Below, in pieces: positions 1-8,231 of a stretch of DNA of 64,000 nt. Positions within the stretch are counted from its first letter, which is position 1. Each line of letters starts with the position of its first letter. The DNA is from Hyphomicrobiales bacterium. GTDB taxonomy: Bacteria > Pseudomonadota > Alphaproteobacteria > Rhizobiales > Beijerinckiaceae. The DNA lies in the NCBI GenBank assembly GCA_947455025.1, contig CANGLU010000002.1:1-64000 (forward strand). Reading direction: 5' to 3'. The notes under the pieces were generated by a model that saw only the letters and a program-made list of their open reading frames with translations, was not told the origin of the DNA and searched no databases. The position numbers were made by a program, and so were the translations under genes.

Positions 1-99
1 CTCCGCGTCTATGGCGGCGCTGATCATCCGCATGTCGCCCAGTCGCCAGCCGTCCTCGATGTCGGCGCGATGAACCGCAAGAATGTGAGGAGCGCCTAA
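1..99 (+). CDS. rplM: 50S ribosomal protein L13, C-terminal end (partial)
   Basis: The first 32 codons are open from the window edge and end in TAA two bases before the rpsI start. The translated tail reads [14 protein letters not shown] and ends MNRKNVRSA, which matches the C-terminus of alphaproteobacterial L13, where HPH and LNRKN-type endings are usual. L13 is an early-assembling protein of the large ribosomal subunit. rplM directly precedes rpsI in nearly all bacteria, and the two-base gap to rpsI implies translational coupling. The N-terminal part lies outside the window. Confidence 0.93.
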   Translation, partial: LRVYGGADHPHVAQSPAVLDVGAMNRKNVRSA

Positions 100-101
100 T
101 C

Positions 102-578
102 ATGGCCGAAACGCTTCAATCTTTAGCCGATCTTAAGGGATCGCCATCGGCCGCGCCTGAGGCGCCCCGTCACGTCCAAAAGCTCGACAAGCAAGGCCGC
201 GCCTATGCAACGGGCAAGCGTAAAGACGCGGTAGCCCGCGTCTGGATCAAGCCAGGCAAAGGCACGATTACGGTCAATGGCCGTGCGCTCGAAGTTTACT
301 TCGCGCGTCCCGTGCTTCGCATGATCTTGCAGCAACCATTCGGCATCGCTTCACGCGCTGGCCAATATGATGTTGTGGTTACCGTTGCAGGCGGTGGTCT
401 TTCGGGGCAGGCCGGTGCAGTGCGCCATGGTCTTTCGAAGGCTCTGACCTATTTCGAGCCAGAACTGCGTGGCGTGTTGAAAAAGGCAGGCTTCCTGACC
501 CGCGACAGCCGTACGGTCGAGCGTAAGAAATACGGCCGCAAGAAGGCTCGTCGTAGCTTCCAGTTCTCGAAGCGCTAA
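102..578 (+). CDS. rpsI: 30S ribosomal protein S9
   Basis: This 158-residue protein is S9 of the small ribosomal subunit. The core is unmistakable: [20 protein letters not shown] near residues 35-54, [19 protein letters not shown] near 97-115, and the invariant C-terminal SKR tail that reaches the P-site tRNA. It carries an N-terminal extension of roughly 28 residues, rich in Ala, Pro and Gln, compared with the 130-residue E. coli protein, which is common in alphaproteobacteria. GAGGAGC upstream is a strong Shine-Dalgarno. It forms the rplM-rpsI operon and is followed by an intrinsic terminator. Confidence 0.98.
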   Translation: MAETLQSLADLKGSPSAAPEAPRHVQKLDKQGRAYATGKRKDAVARVWIKPGKGTITVNGRALEVYFARPVLRMILQQPFGIASRAGQYDVVVTVAGGGLSGQAGAVRHGLSKALTYFEPELRGVLKKAGFLTRDSRTVERKKYGRKKARRSFQFSKR

Positions 579-630
579 GCTTTCAAAGGCTTGCCGGGTT
601 TCCCTATCCGGCTTCAATTCAATACATCAA

Positions 631-656
631 AGCCACGCCTTGCGTGGCTTTTTTGT
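631..656 (+). terminator. Rho-independent terminator of rplM-rpsI
   Basis: An 8-bp perfect stem (AGCCACGC, loop CTT, GCGTGGCT) is followed directly by a run of T. It lies 53 bases after the rpsI stop and closes the ribosomal protein operon. Confidence 0.9.
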
Positions 657-687
657 TTATACTGTCAGGGCTTGGCGCAGCCGAGCC

Positions 688-855
688 TTAATGGAGCTTT
701 TGCAGGTTTTTTGCCTTGGCAAAGGCCTTCGCAAAGATTTCAAGCGTCAAGCCATCGTCTTTTTTCGGTTTTGGAGAAGACGGCAACTTGCCTTGGCTTT
801 GCTCGCGGGCGGCCTTTAAGGCGCTTAAAAGGTCTGGCGGCGGTGGCTTTGCCAT
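688..855 (-). CDS. Small hypothetical protein, Lys/Pro-rich, 55 aa
   Basis: I do not recognise this family. The start is placed at the ATG giving MAKPPPPDLLSALKAAREQ, preceded by AAGGG about 7 bases upstream. A longer frame upstream has no ribosome binding site. The protein has a proline-rich N-terminus, a short helix, a basic linker (SSPKPKKDD) and a second helix (TLEIFAKAFAKAKNLQKL). It lies about 60 bases downstream of an MFS gene on the same strand and faces the rpsI terminator. Codon usage is similar to its neighbours. It is plausibly a real small protein, but nothing in the sequence shows what it does. Confidence 0.5.
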   Translation of the reverse strand: MAKPPPPDLLSALKAAREQSQGKLPSSPKPKKDDGLTLEIFAKAFAKAKNLQKLH

Positions 856-918
856 GGCGGTGCCCTTTTCTTTGTTAGACGACCTTTTTATCATAAGGGC
901 CAGAATAGACAAAGAGGG

Positions 919-2112
919 TCAGACGGACCCGCGCCGCGTTCGGATGACGTCCTTCGAAACGATATAAATCGCTAAGGCCACGACGAGCGATACGCCGAAA
1001 GAGAAATGCAGCGTTGCATAGCCTTCGGCGATCGGGAGGTCTTTCATCTGGTTCATCACCGCACCGGAGATAGGCTGAACAATGCCGGCACCGCCGATGA
1101 AAAGAATATTCATGAGGGTCAAGCCACGGCCAAGCAAATGATCGGGCACGAAGGAACGGCCATGCGCCATTAAAACACCATAGGTCATCCCGCTTGCGCC
1201 CAAAATCGAAAGGGTAAGAATGGCTGCCGATGTCGATGGATTTGCAAGGCCGAGATAAAGAAAACAAAGGGCGGTAATCGCCGTGCCCGTGGCGACAATC
1301 CATTTATTGGTGCCAAGCCAATGATCCAGCGGGCCGTAGACCATCGCACCCAATGACATGGCCGCAGCCATAACCAACAGACCATTCCCGCGATCAACCG
1401 GACCAAGCCCGTGAACATTGGAAAGATAAGGTCCTGCCCAAAGCCCGCGCTCGGCGATCAATACGGCATAGCTGATGGCCGTGAGAGGTAGGATGGGCCA
1501 CAGCGCCTTAATTCGTAGCACCGTCCAAATGCCGCTCCAGAATCCATCATGACGCGTATTTTCGGATTTTTTCGGATCACGAATGGTGAGGAAGAGCAGG
1601 GCCGTTGCAAGCAGTGCGATGAAGGCCATCACATACATGGCATTTCGCCATCCGATTGCGGTGGCGGTCCATGATAAAGGCGATGCCGCCAATAAATTCC
1701 CTGCGGAACCGATTCCAATCAACCATGAGCACAGCAGTGCAAAACGTTTGGCACTGTAGATGCGGCCCATCACGAAAATGGCGCCCATATAGATCGCGCT
1801 GCAGCCGACGCCCACAAGAGCAAGAGCGATATCGAGTTCAAGCGCTGACTTGGCGCGTGCAAACAGTGTCGCGCCTAGAATGGCGGCGAGCATCGTCGTT
1901 GTAACAGTCTTCTTTGGACCGACGATATCAAGAGCCCAGCCGACCGGAAACTGCATAATTGTAAATCCGAGAATCCAAGCCGTTTGCATCGTCGCCAAGG
2001 CCTGTGGATCAAGCGATAATTCGACAGCAAGCTCCGGAGCGATAACGGCGAGAAAGGATCTAAAAAATTGGCTTAAGATATAACCTGTAAGGAAGGAGGA
2101 AAATACCAACAT
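919..2112 (-). CDS. MFS transporter
   Basis: This 397-residue protein has about 12 hydrophobic segments arranged as two halves, typical of the major facilitator superfamily. The first segment (FLTGYILSQFFRSFLAVIAPELA) resembles sugar, nitrate or organic-anion MFS carriers that begin with a YxxxxFxRS pattern. The loop between segments 2 and 3 (PVGWALDIVGPKKT) is the degenerate MFS motif A. The substrate cannot be read from the sequence. It follows a flavin reductase gene on the same strand after a 52-base gap, so the two could be cotranscribed. A drug or aromatic-compound role would fit that neighbour, but this is only inference. Confidence 0.85.
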   Translation of the reverse strand: MLVFSSFLTGYILSQFFRSFLAVIAPELAVELSLDPQALATMQTAWILGFTIMQFPVGWALDIVGPKKTVTTTMLAAILGATLFARAKSALELDIALALVGVGCSAIYMGAIFVMGRIYSAKRFALLCSWLIGIGSAGNLLAASPLSWTATAIGWRNAMYVMAFIALLATALLFLTIRDPKKSENTRHDGFWSGIWTVLRIKALWPILPLTAISYAVLIAERGLWAGPYLSNVHGLGPVDRGNGLLVMAAAMSLGAMVYGPLDHWLGTNKWIVATGTAITALCFLYLGLANPSTSAAILTLSILGASGMTYGVLMAHGRSFVPDHLLGRGLTLMNILFIGGAGIVQPISGAVMNQMKDLPIAEGYATLHFSFGVSLVVALAIYIVSKDVIRTRRGSV

Positions 2113-2164
2113 CGCAAACCCGTTTCTCGATCATTCGATCCGTTCAGTCTAACGAGATAACCTC

Positions 2165-2698
2165 TTAGGGTAGGTTTCGATAGGCCCTGTCTTGATAGGC
2201 AAGGGGTTTGTGGTCACTGGTTATAAGGCCGATAACTCTTCCGATGAGAACGGAATGGGTTCCTGCTTCGACGGCGTTATACATTTCGCACTCGAAGCTC
2301 GCCGTTGCGTTGACGAGACTACGCGCGCCCGAAATACCGGTCGTCCAGCTTGCTGCGTTGAAATCATATGGCGCGATGGTTGGCGATCGTCCCGCAAAGG
2401 CGTCGGCCAAATTGGCTTGGTCGCTTGAAAGAACATTGACACAGAAGACGCCATTGTGGCGGATCGCCGCCTCAATTTGATTTGTCCTTTTGATGCAGAC
2501 AAGAACCAAGGGTGGATCGGCAGAGACGGAACTAAACGCACTTACTGTTAAACCAAATTCACCTGCCGCACCCGCCGTTGTTACCAGTGTAACCGGTGTG
2601 ATCGCGTACCGCATCGCTTCGACAAAGGACTCAATCATAATATTACTAGGGCTATTGGAACTATCAGATAGCTCTCGTTTGGTGGATTGATCGACCAT
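2165..2698 (-). CDS. Flavin reductase-like FMN-binding split-barrel protein
   Basis: The 177-residue protein matches the flavin reductase domain family (HpaC/NtaB type). It has MRYAITPVTLVTT followed by GLTVSAFSSVSADPPLVLVCI, the conserved FMN-binding strand-loop-strand. FCVNVLSSDQANLADAFAG follows about 45 residues later. Such proteins reduce FMN or FAD with NAD(P)H and usually feed a flavin-dependent monooxygenase. No monooxygenase is adjacent here. The first 19 residues are Ser-rich and atypical, and an internal ATG (MIESFVEAM) is a possible alternative start. The next gene on the strand is an MFS transporter. Confidence 0.85.
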   Translation of the reverse strand: MVDQSTKRELSDSSNSPSNIMIESFVEAMRYAITPVTLVTTAGAAGEFGLTVSAFSSVSADPPLVLVCIKRTNQIEAAIRHNGVFCVNVLSSDQANLADAFAGRSPTIAPYDFNAASWTTGISGARSLVNATASFECEMYNAVEAGTHSVLIGRVIGLITSDHKPLAYQDRAYRNLP

Positions 2699-2842
2699 AG
2701 AATACTATTACCCTCATATTGCGTCATCCATCGCGACGACGACATACGCTCTTATCATACTCCGTCTGGGGTAATTCAGATTTACTTTATTTCATAGGCG
2801 CATAGCGCTAGTCTTCCGGTGCATCCCCATGGAAACGACATC

Positions 2843-3055
2843 ATGACGCATTTAGACCCCGAAACAGGCCGCTTAGACGCCGTTGAAATCCGATTGGCGC
2901 ACCAAGACAAGATGATCGCGGATTTGAACGAGGTCATTACGGCGCAATGGCGAAAGATCGATGGGCTTGAGCGTCAATTGGGCAGGCTTCGGGAAGAGAT
3001 GCAGACGCTCGAGCCACAGCGGCAATCTCCGGAACCGCCACCGCCGCATTATTGA
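2843..3055 (+). CDS. slyX: SlyX family protein
   Basis: This 70-residue protein is almost wholly a coiled coil. Heptad spacing runs from VEIRLAHQDKMIADLNEVI through QWRKIDGLERQLGRLREEM, and it ends in a proline-rich PEPPPPHY tail. That C-terminal PPPHY signature is diagnostic of SlyX. The function of SlyX is not well defined. The start was set at the ATG preceded by GGAAACGA. An upstream in-frame start would add eight residues without a ribosome binding site. It converges with the DUF1003 gene 21 bases away. Confidence 0.88.
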   Translation: MTHLDPETGRLDAVEIRLAHQDKMIADLNEVITAQWRKIDGLERQLGRLREEMQTLEPQRQSPEPPPPHY

Positions 3056-3076
3056 AATGCAGCAGAGCAGACTTTT

Positions 3077-3919
3077 TTAAACAATCTCGCTCACGGGCGG
3101 TGCGGGCTCGCTCTTTTTGCTGGTCAGCTTTTTCGAGCGTTTTTTCTTGATCACAATTTTACGGGGACTTTTTGTCCTTAATTGAAGCAGGTTTTCCTGC
3201 ATCAATTCCATTTGCATTTGCTGCATCTCGGAAAGACGCTGCCATTGTTTGGTTAAAAGATAATCGAGCTTTTCTTGAATATGGCGGATTTCAAGTTCGG
3301 CTTTGAGGTTAACTTTATAATCGTTGAACGCGCGCAAGCGGTCTTTTGTTTCTTGGCGCTTCTGGCTCATCATAATGATTGGCGCTTGAATAGCGGCAAT
3401 GCAGGAGAGCACAAGGTTGAGGAGAATAAACGGATAAGCGTCAAACGCTTGCTGTTCGCCAAGCCAGATATTGACCGCCATCCAGATGACAAGCACCGCA
3501 AAGAAGCTGATCAAGAAAGCCCACGAACCACCAAAGGCGGCAAGCCCATCGGATATACGCTCGCCAAAAGTACGCGTTTCTTCAAATTCTTCTTCGATGT
3601 TTTCAACGATTGTATCGTGATCGGCGAGGCTTTCCGCAACTTGGCGATCAAGCTCGGTCAGCTCGCCATGTTCCAGTTTAAGCATCTCTTCGACATAGAG
3701 CGTGCGATACCGTTCAACTTCGTTGAGCGCGATATAGGCGTCTTCTTGTAAGTCCGGATAATCTTCACGAATACGATCAGCGAGCGAGGGACGAAGCGAG
3801 CCCAGCTCAACCAATTTCTTACGCGGCAATTCCTTATGCGTGATTGCGCAGAACAGCTTTTTAGGGCGGGGCGTGATACCGACCGCAAGGGTATCTTCAG
3901 AGTGTTCTGTATCCGTCAT
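3077..3919 (-). CDS. DUF1003 family membrane protein
   Basis: The 280-residue protein has the DUF1003 core: RTFGERISDGLAAFGGSWAF, then two membrane segments (WAFLISFFAVLVIWMAVNIW and FILLNLVLSCIAAIQAPIIMM), then SQKRQETKDRLRAFNDYKVN. The N-terminus has a CAITHKELPRKKLVELGSLRP motif typical of the family. The C-terminal half is a coiled coil, ending in a strongly basic stretch (KSPRKIVIKKKRSKKLTSKK). The function of the family is unknown. It lies downstream of a DUF4337 gene on the same strand, separated by about 200 bases carrying three inverted repeats. Confidence 0.9.
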   Translation of the reverse strand: MTDTEHSEDTLAVGITPRPKKLFCAITHKELPRKKLVELGSLRPSLADRIREDYPDLQEDAYIALNEVERYRTLYVEEMLKLEHGELTELDRQVAESLADHDTIVENIEEEFEETRTFGERISDGLAAFGGSWAFLISFFAVLVIWMAVNIWLGEQQAFDAYPFILLNLVLSCIAAIQAPIIMMSQKRQETKDRLRAFNDYKVNLKAELEIRHIQEKLDYLLTKQWQRLSEMQQMQMELMQENLLQLRTKSPRKIVIKKKRSKKLTSKKSEPAPPVSEIV

Positions 3920-3975
3920 GACTGGAATTCCGCGCCTTGCCGATCCATTGATCCTATTTCAACCGCTTCAGTAAT

Positions 3976-4018
3976 TTCATCGGGTGATTAAGAAAACATT
4001 TTCCGATCACCCGATGAA
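3976..4018. repeat. 13-bp perfect inverted repeat (hairpin) before DUF1003 gene
   Basis: TTCATCGGGTGAT at 3976-3988 is repeated in inverse at 4006-4018 around a 17-base loop. It lies between the DUF4337 stop and the DUF1003 start, both on the minus strand. No T-run follows on either strand, so it is not a classical terminator. It could be an operator or an RNA structure in the DUF1003 leader. Confidence 0.6.
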
Positions 4019-4023
4019 TTTAT

Positions 4024-4085
4024 GACTGCCGTGGCAGTCGGTTAGTTTTATGACATGATGATGACAACTTTAAAAATCATCATCA
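4024..4085. repeat. Two further inverted repeats in the DUF4337-DUF1003 spacer
   Basis: GACTGCC-GT-GGCAGTC at 4024-4039 is a compact 7-bp stem. TGATGATGA at 4056-4064 pairs perfectly with TCATCATCA at 4077-4085 across 12 bases. Together with the hairpin at 3976-4018, three inverted repeats occupy 110 bases of a non-coding spacer. One of them may terminate DUF4337 transcription. Confidence 0.5.
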
Positions 4086-4117
4086 ATTCCATCGGATGGA
4101 CTGCCTTGACGGGTCGG

Positions 4118-4711
4118 TTAGTGACCGCCAAACAAAGCTAATACAAGATGGAACATTCCAGGCGCAAAAGCAGCAATCGCGGTTAGTACCACACCCAAAG
4201 CACCGCCAATGCCGGCAAGAACGACAAACATCGACATTCCCGTCACAACCGATGTTGACGCCAAAACGACCGAAATTTGCAAAACAACGCCTGCGATTTC
4301 GAAGACGTGATAATGTTCCATCGCCGAGTCACGTTGATGCTCAAATGACATCGCCTTTTCGGTCAATTCTTTTTTGCCTTCGTTTTTGACGGGGTCGCTC
4401 TCATACCGATCAGCCGTTGATTTCCAATCAGCGATGACCTTTTTTTGGCTCGCAACCAATTCAGGGGATGCAGCAGGATCTAAAGAGGCTTCTAGACTTT
4501 CTGCAGCCGTCCGCAGTGTTGTCTGCTTAATCGTTTTTGCTTGATAGAAGGCCCAAGTATCGGCGGCGTTCACATTGAAAGCGATGGCATCGGTCTGGGA
4601 GCTTTTTGCGCCGAGTTCCGCCAGAGCAAACAGCAACGCCAGAGTGGTAATGAACAAAGCTACTTTGCGGTTCGACTTTTCTGGCATTTCCGGAACTTCA
4701 TCGTCAGACAT
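4118..4711 (-). CDS. DUF4337 family membrane protein
   Basis: The 197-residue protein begins with a short acidic cytoplasmic tail. A membrane segment follows (VALFITTLALLFALAELGA), then a helical region with NAADTWAFYQAKTIKQTTLRTAAESLE. Two C-terminal membrane segments follow (VVLQISVVLASTSVVTGMSMFVVLAGIGGALG and LTAIAAFAPGMF). The DTWAFYQAKxIKQ motif is characteristic of DUF4337. The biochemical role is unknown. GGGAG lies 9 bases before the ATG. It reads toward the DUF1003 gene. Confidence 0.88.
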   Translation of the reverse strand: MSDDEVPEMPEKSNRKVALFITTLALLFALAELGAKSSQTDAIAFNVNAADTWAFYQAKTIKQTTLRTAAESLEASLDPAASPELVASQKKVIADWKSTADRYESDPVKNEGKKELTEKAMSFEHQRDSAMEHYHVFEIAGVVLQISVVLASTSVVTGMSMFVVLAGIGGALGVVLTAIAAFAPGMFHLVLALFGGH

Positions 4712-4806
4712 ATATCAGGCTCCCTTACGCTTTACATGGAAACAGACCGATCCGGTTGTTACGCTGATTCGGATGGTCGTACCTATGATGCTGGCTTCGT
4801 ATGAAG

Positions 4807-5736
4807 CTATTTTGACCGCATCTGTCCCTGAAGAGGCGGCAGGGATTTCAGATAAATCGCCATGGCCATGCGGTCCATATCGCTGAGTTCGGCGGTATTG
4901 CGAACAACCTCGGCCATGGATCCGCCAACGGAGTCAAAATCGGGCGTAAATCCGTCTTTAAGCAGGCTTGCTATGTCGGCTTCTGACCATGCAGCAAGTC
5001 CCGTTTTATCCGGCGTTATATTGGGCACCGTACCTTTGCCTTCTAAATTAGGCCCGCCCGATAATCGCTTCTCGTCGATGATCGCACCAGCAAAGTTTCG
5101 GGGCGAATGACATTCCGCGCAGTGGCCTACGCCTTCAACGAGATAACGGCCCCGATTCCAACTCTCACTCCGATTGCCTTCGGGCTCAATAACGCTGCCA
5201 TTGAGATAGGCGAGCTTCCAGAGACCGACGCCACGGCGGATCGAGAATGGAAAGGTCAAATCATGGTTCGGTGGCTTACCGCTGACGGGTGGGAGGGTTC
5301 GAATATAGGCAAAGATATCGATCGCATCATCGGGCGAGAGATGCCGATAGGATGTATAGGGGAAGGACGGGTAATAAGGGCGACCATCGGGAGCGGTGCC
5401 ATCGCGTATCGCGCGAATAAATTGGGTTTCCGTCCAGCGGCCGATACCGTCTTTAAGATCCGGCGAAATATTGGGCGGATAGAATGTGCCGAAGGGCGTT
5501 TTGAGCGGCTTGCCACCGCCTAAATGCACACGGTCATCGGCGCCCGAGGAAGCATGGCATGAAATGCAGCCACCCGCTGAGAAAAGCACTTTTCCGTTAA
5601 CAGGGTCGGCCGCGCGCGTCGCCTTCCAACGCCCATCACCCATAAAGGCGAAATGGGCGTCGAAATCCGTGAGCCAATAGCCTGCGGCCAGAATAAAGAC
5701 GCAGAAGACCAATAAGAGGCGCGCAGGCAAATTCAT
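4807..5736 (-). CDS. Diheme c-type cytochrome
   Basis: The 309-residue protein starts with an uncleaved or signal-type hydrophobic segment (LLLVFCVFILAAGYWL). It then has two class I cytochrome c domains, each with a CXXCH haem site: CISCH near residue 58 and CAECH near residue 213. The likely axial-ligand regions are PPNISPDLKDGIGRWTETQF and VPNITPDKTGLAAWSEADI. It is expected to be anchored on, or exported to, the periplasmic side and to carry electrons from a dehydrogenase. The ATG is chosen over an in-frame TTG two codons earlier because the only AGG upstream lies at proper distance from the ATG. It follows a cytochrome c' family gene by about 20 bases, which suggests an operon. Confidence 0.9.
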   Translation of the reverse strand: MNLPARLLLVFCVFILAAGYWLTDFDAHFAFMGDGRWKATRAADPVNGKVLFSAGGCISCHASSGADDRVHLGGGKPLKTPFGTFYPPNISPDLKDGIGRWTETQFIRAIRDGTAPDGRPYYPSFPYTSYRHLSPDDAIDIFAYIRTLPPVSGKPPNHDLTFPFSIRRGVGLWKLAYLNGSVIEPEGNRSESWNRGRYLVEGVGHCAECHSPRNFAGAIIDEKRLSGGPNLEGKGTVPNITPDKTGLAAWSEADIASLLKDGFTPDFDSVGGSMAEVVRNTAELSDMDRMAMAIYLKSLPPLQGQMRSK

Positions 5737-5759
5737 GGCCAAGCCTATATCGGTTTTGA

Positions 5760-6206
5760 TTACTGCGCATCCTTAATGCGCCAAGCTTCATGGCATGCGC
5801 CGCAATTGCTTTTGAGAACATTCGGCATTGTCGCTTTAAACGTTGCCTCATCAATGATGGCGACAGAAGCCGCTTTGGCGTCAGCTTTAAACTTCTCATT
5901 GGCCGCTAAGAAGCCCGCCATATCGTCCCAGATTTTGGGTGATGCCGATGTCTTCTCGCCGGTTTTGGAATCATCGGGGAAAAGCGTCACGAATTTGGTT
6001 GTATTGTCTTGATAGGTCGCGAGCGCCTTTTGCACGGTAGGAAGGTCAAAAGGCGCTTCGCCCTTTAGCATTCCCATAATGGATTTAGTGGCGGCGCCAT
6101 TCGATTTCATCACTTGCTGGCGTTCACCAATGGCGGCGGTCGAAGCCACCGCAAATGTGGCCATCACGGATAATGACAGTGCGAGAACGGCATGGTGAAG
6201 TTTCAT
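5760..6206 (-). CDS. Cytochrome c' / c556 family protein
   Basis: The 148-residue protein has a clear Sec signal peptide (MKLHHAVLALSLSVMATFAVA). The body is a four-helix bundle that starts IGERQQVMKSNGAATKSIMGML and ends with a single haem site near the C-terminus, NCGACHEAWR. A C-terminal CXXCH in an all-helical protein is the hallmark of class II cytochromes c. They act in the periplasm in electron transfer or in binding small gaseous ligands. AGGAG lies 7 bases before the chosen ATG, and an in-frame start 20 codons earlier lacks one. It precedes a diheme cytochrome and lies downstream of xsc. Confidence 0.9.
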   Translation of the reverse strand: MKLHHAVLALSLSVMATFAVASTAAIGERQQVMKSNGAATKSIMGMLKGEAPFDLPTVQKALATYQDNTTKFVTLFPDDSKTGEKTSASPKIWDDMAGFLAANEKFKADAKAASVAIIDEATFKATMPNVLKSNCGACHEAWRIKDAQ

Positions 6207-6287
6207 CCTAAGCTCCTGATTAAAATTGTTACGTTCTTTTACGCACGAGTTACATGGCAGGATCATGACCGAAACGGCGCCAATGCG

Positions 6288-6324
6288 AAAGAGCCCCCGC
6301 TTCGGTGTGAAGCGAGGGCTCTTA
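6288..6324 (-). terminator. Terminator-like hairpin after xsc
   Basis: Read on the minus strand, AAGAGCCCTCGCTTC pairs with GAAGCGGGGGCTCTT with a single mismatch around a 5-base loop, and is followed by TTTCG. It starts about 30 bases after the xsc stop. It probably separates xsc transcription from the cytochrome genes downstream, although read-through is possible because the T-run is short. Confidence 0.65.
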
Positions 6325-6354
6325 GCAAGCGTTATTGAGTAGATCGCGTTTGGA

Positions 6355-8130
6355 TCAACCGACCGTCTGCGGCCTAAAATCGGCAGGATTGATACCCGCT
6401 ACTTCGACCGGCTTTTTCATGGCGTCGCGCCGGAATGGCTCGCCCAGTTCTTGGTTGAGAACGATTTCGATAAAGGTTGTGACGCCCTTTTTCTGAGCCT
6501 CGCAAGCTTCTTTAAGCGCCGCCGTTACTTCCGCCTGGGTTTTGACGGTTACGCCTTTCAGTCCGCAGCCTTCGGCTACACGGGCGTAAGAAAGATGCGG
6601 GTCTAGCTCGGTGCCAACGAAATTGTCGTCGTACCAAAGCGTCGAATTGCGCTTTTCCGCGCCCCATTGATAGTTGCGGAAGATTACCATGGTAATCGCT
6701 GGCCATTCGTCGCGTCCGATCGAGCTCATTTCAGACATTGAAATGCCGAAGGCACCATCACCGGCAAAACCGACAACCGGCGTATCCGGATTGCCAATCT
6801 TTGCGCCAATAATCGACGGGAAACCATAACCGCATGGCCCAAACAGGCCCGGTGCCAAATATTTCCGTCCCTGTTCGAAGGTCGGATAGGCGTTACCAAT
6901 CGCGCAATTATTGCCAATATCCGACGAGATGATCGCATCGGCGGGCAATCCTGCCTGAATGGCGCGCCAAGCCTGGCGTGGCGACATCCGGTCTGGGTTG
7001 GCTTTGCGGGCGCGATCATTCCATGTCGTGCCTGGATCATCATCTTCATGATCCATAGAGGAGAGCTGCTGCAACCAGGCTGATTTGGTCTGGTGAACCA
7101 ATGCTTTGCGGGCATCGCGTCCATCATTGCCGGCAGTCGGCGCAAGCTGTGCTAAGATTTGCTGGGCCACTTGCTTCGCGTCACCGCAAATACCAACGGT
7201 CACGGGCTTCGTAAGTCCGATGCGATCAGGGTTGATATCGACCTGAATGACTTTGGCCGTCTTAGGCCAGTAATCAATGCCATAGCCGGGGAGCGTCGAA
7301 AACGGATTAAGACGTGTACCAAGGGCTAGAACAACATCGGCCTTCGCGATCAGCTCCATGGCAGCCTTCGAGCCATTATAGCCCAAAGGACCGGCTGCCA
7401 GGCGATGGCTACCAGGAAAGCTGTCATTGTGCTGATAGTTGCTGCATACCGGCGCATCGAGCCGCTCAGCCAACGCAACGCAATCGGGAATAGCGCCACC
7501 GAGCACAACACCCGCGCCTGAAAGGATGACGGGGAATTTTGCCTCAGATAGTAATTTTGCAGCTTCCGCGATGGCATGCGCGCCGCCAGAGGGGCGTTCA
7601 AATTCGAGGATTGTCGGCATCGGAACATCGATGACTTGGGTCCAGAAATCGCGCGGAATATTGATCTGGGCCGGTGCCGATAGCCGCTTGGCTTTCAAGA
7701 TCACTCGGTTCAAAACTTCGGCGACGCGGCTCGGGTCGCGCACTTCTTCCTGATAGCAAACCATGTCGCGGAACATGGCCATCTGCTCGACTTCTTGGAA
7801 GCCGCCCATGCCGATCGTCTTGTTGGCCGCCTGCGGGGTTACGAGAAGAAGCGGTGTGTGATTCCAATACGCAGTCTTCATGGCCGTTACGAAGCCCGTA
7901 ACGCCTGGGCCGTTCTGCGCGATCGCCATGGCAATTTTGCCCGTTGTGCGCGTATAGCCATCGCAGATCAGGCCGCCATTGGTTTCATGGGCGACATCCC
8001 AGAATTTAATGCCAGCCTTCGGAAAAAGATCCGAAATTGGCATAAAGGCCGAACCGATAATGCCAAAAGCGTGCTCGATGCCATGCATCTGCAAGACTTT
8101 TACAAAAGCTTCTTCGGTGGTCATTTTCAT
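6355..8130 (-). CDS. xsc: Sulfoacetaldehyde acetyltransferase
   Basis: The 591-residue protein is a thiamine-diphosphate enzyme of the acetolactate synthase fold. The opening (MTTEEAFVKVLQMHGIEHAFGIIGSAFMPISDLF), the VAHETNGG site with the catalytic Glu, and GNAYPTFEQGRKYLAPGLFGPCGYGFPSIIGAKIG identify Xsc rather than other members. The cofactor motif is GDGAFGISMSEMSSI, followed by an Asn some 25 residues later. Xsc converts sulfoacetaldehyde and phosphate to acetyl phosphate and sulfite, the desulfonation step of taurine and related sulfonate use. The length agrees with known Xsc (about 590). No pta, tau or sulfite dehydrogenase gene is in the window. The start is preceded by GGGAGAG. Confidence 0.93.
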   Translation of the reverse strand: MKMTTEEAFVKVLQMHGIEHAFGIIGSAFMPISDLFPKAGIKFWDVAHETNGGLICDGYTRTTGKIAMAIAQNGPGVTGFVTAMKTAYWNHTPLLLVTPQAANKTIGMGGFQEVEQMAMFRDMVCYQEEVRDPSRVAEVLNRVILKAKRLSAPAQINIPRDFWTQVIDVPMPTILEFERPSGGAHAIAEAAKLLSEAKFPVILSGAGVVLGGAIPDCVALAERLDAPVCSNYQHNDSFPGSHRLAAGPLGYNGSKAAMELIAKADVVLALGTRLNPFSTLPGYGIDYWPKTAKVIQVDINPDRIGLTKPVTVGICGDAKQVAQQILAQLAPTAGNDGRDARKALVHQTKSAWLQQLSSMDHEDDDPGTTWNDRARKANPDRMSPRQAWRAIQAGLPADAIISSDIGNNCAIGNAYPTFEQGRKYLAPGLFGPCGYGFPSIIGAKIGNPDTPVVGFAGDGAFGISMSEMSSIGRDEWPAITMVIFRNYQWGAEKRNSTLWYDDNFVGTELDPHLSYARVAEGCGLKGVTVKTQAEVTAALKEACEAQKKGVTTFIEIVLNQELGEPFRRDAMKKPVEVAGINPADFRPQTVG

Positions 8131-8231
8131 GATCGGATCTCTCCCTAAGCTATAAAAAGCGGTAAGCGCCGCGCGACAATAATTCAATCATTGCCATTAG
8201 GCCGAGTTTTTCTCTAGGGCCAGCGGATTTC

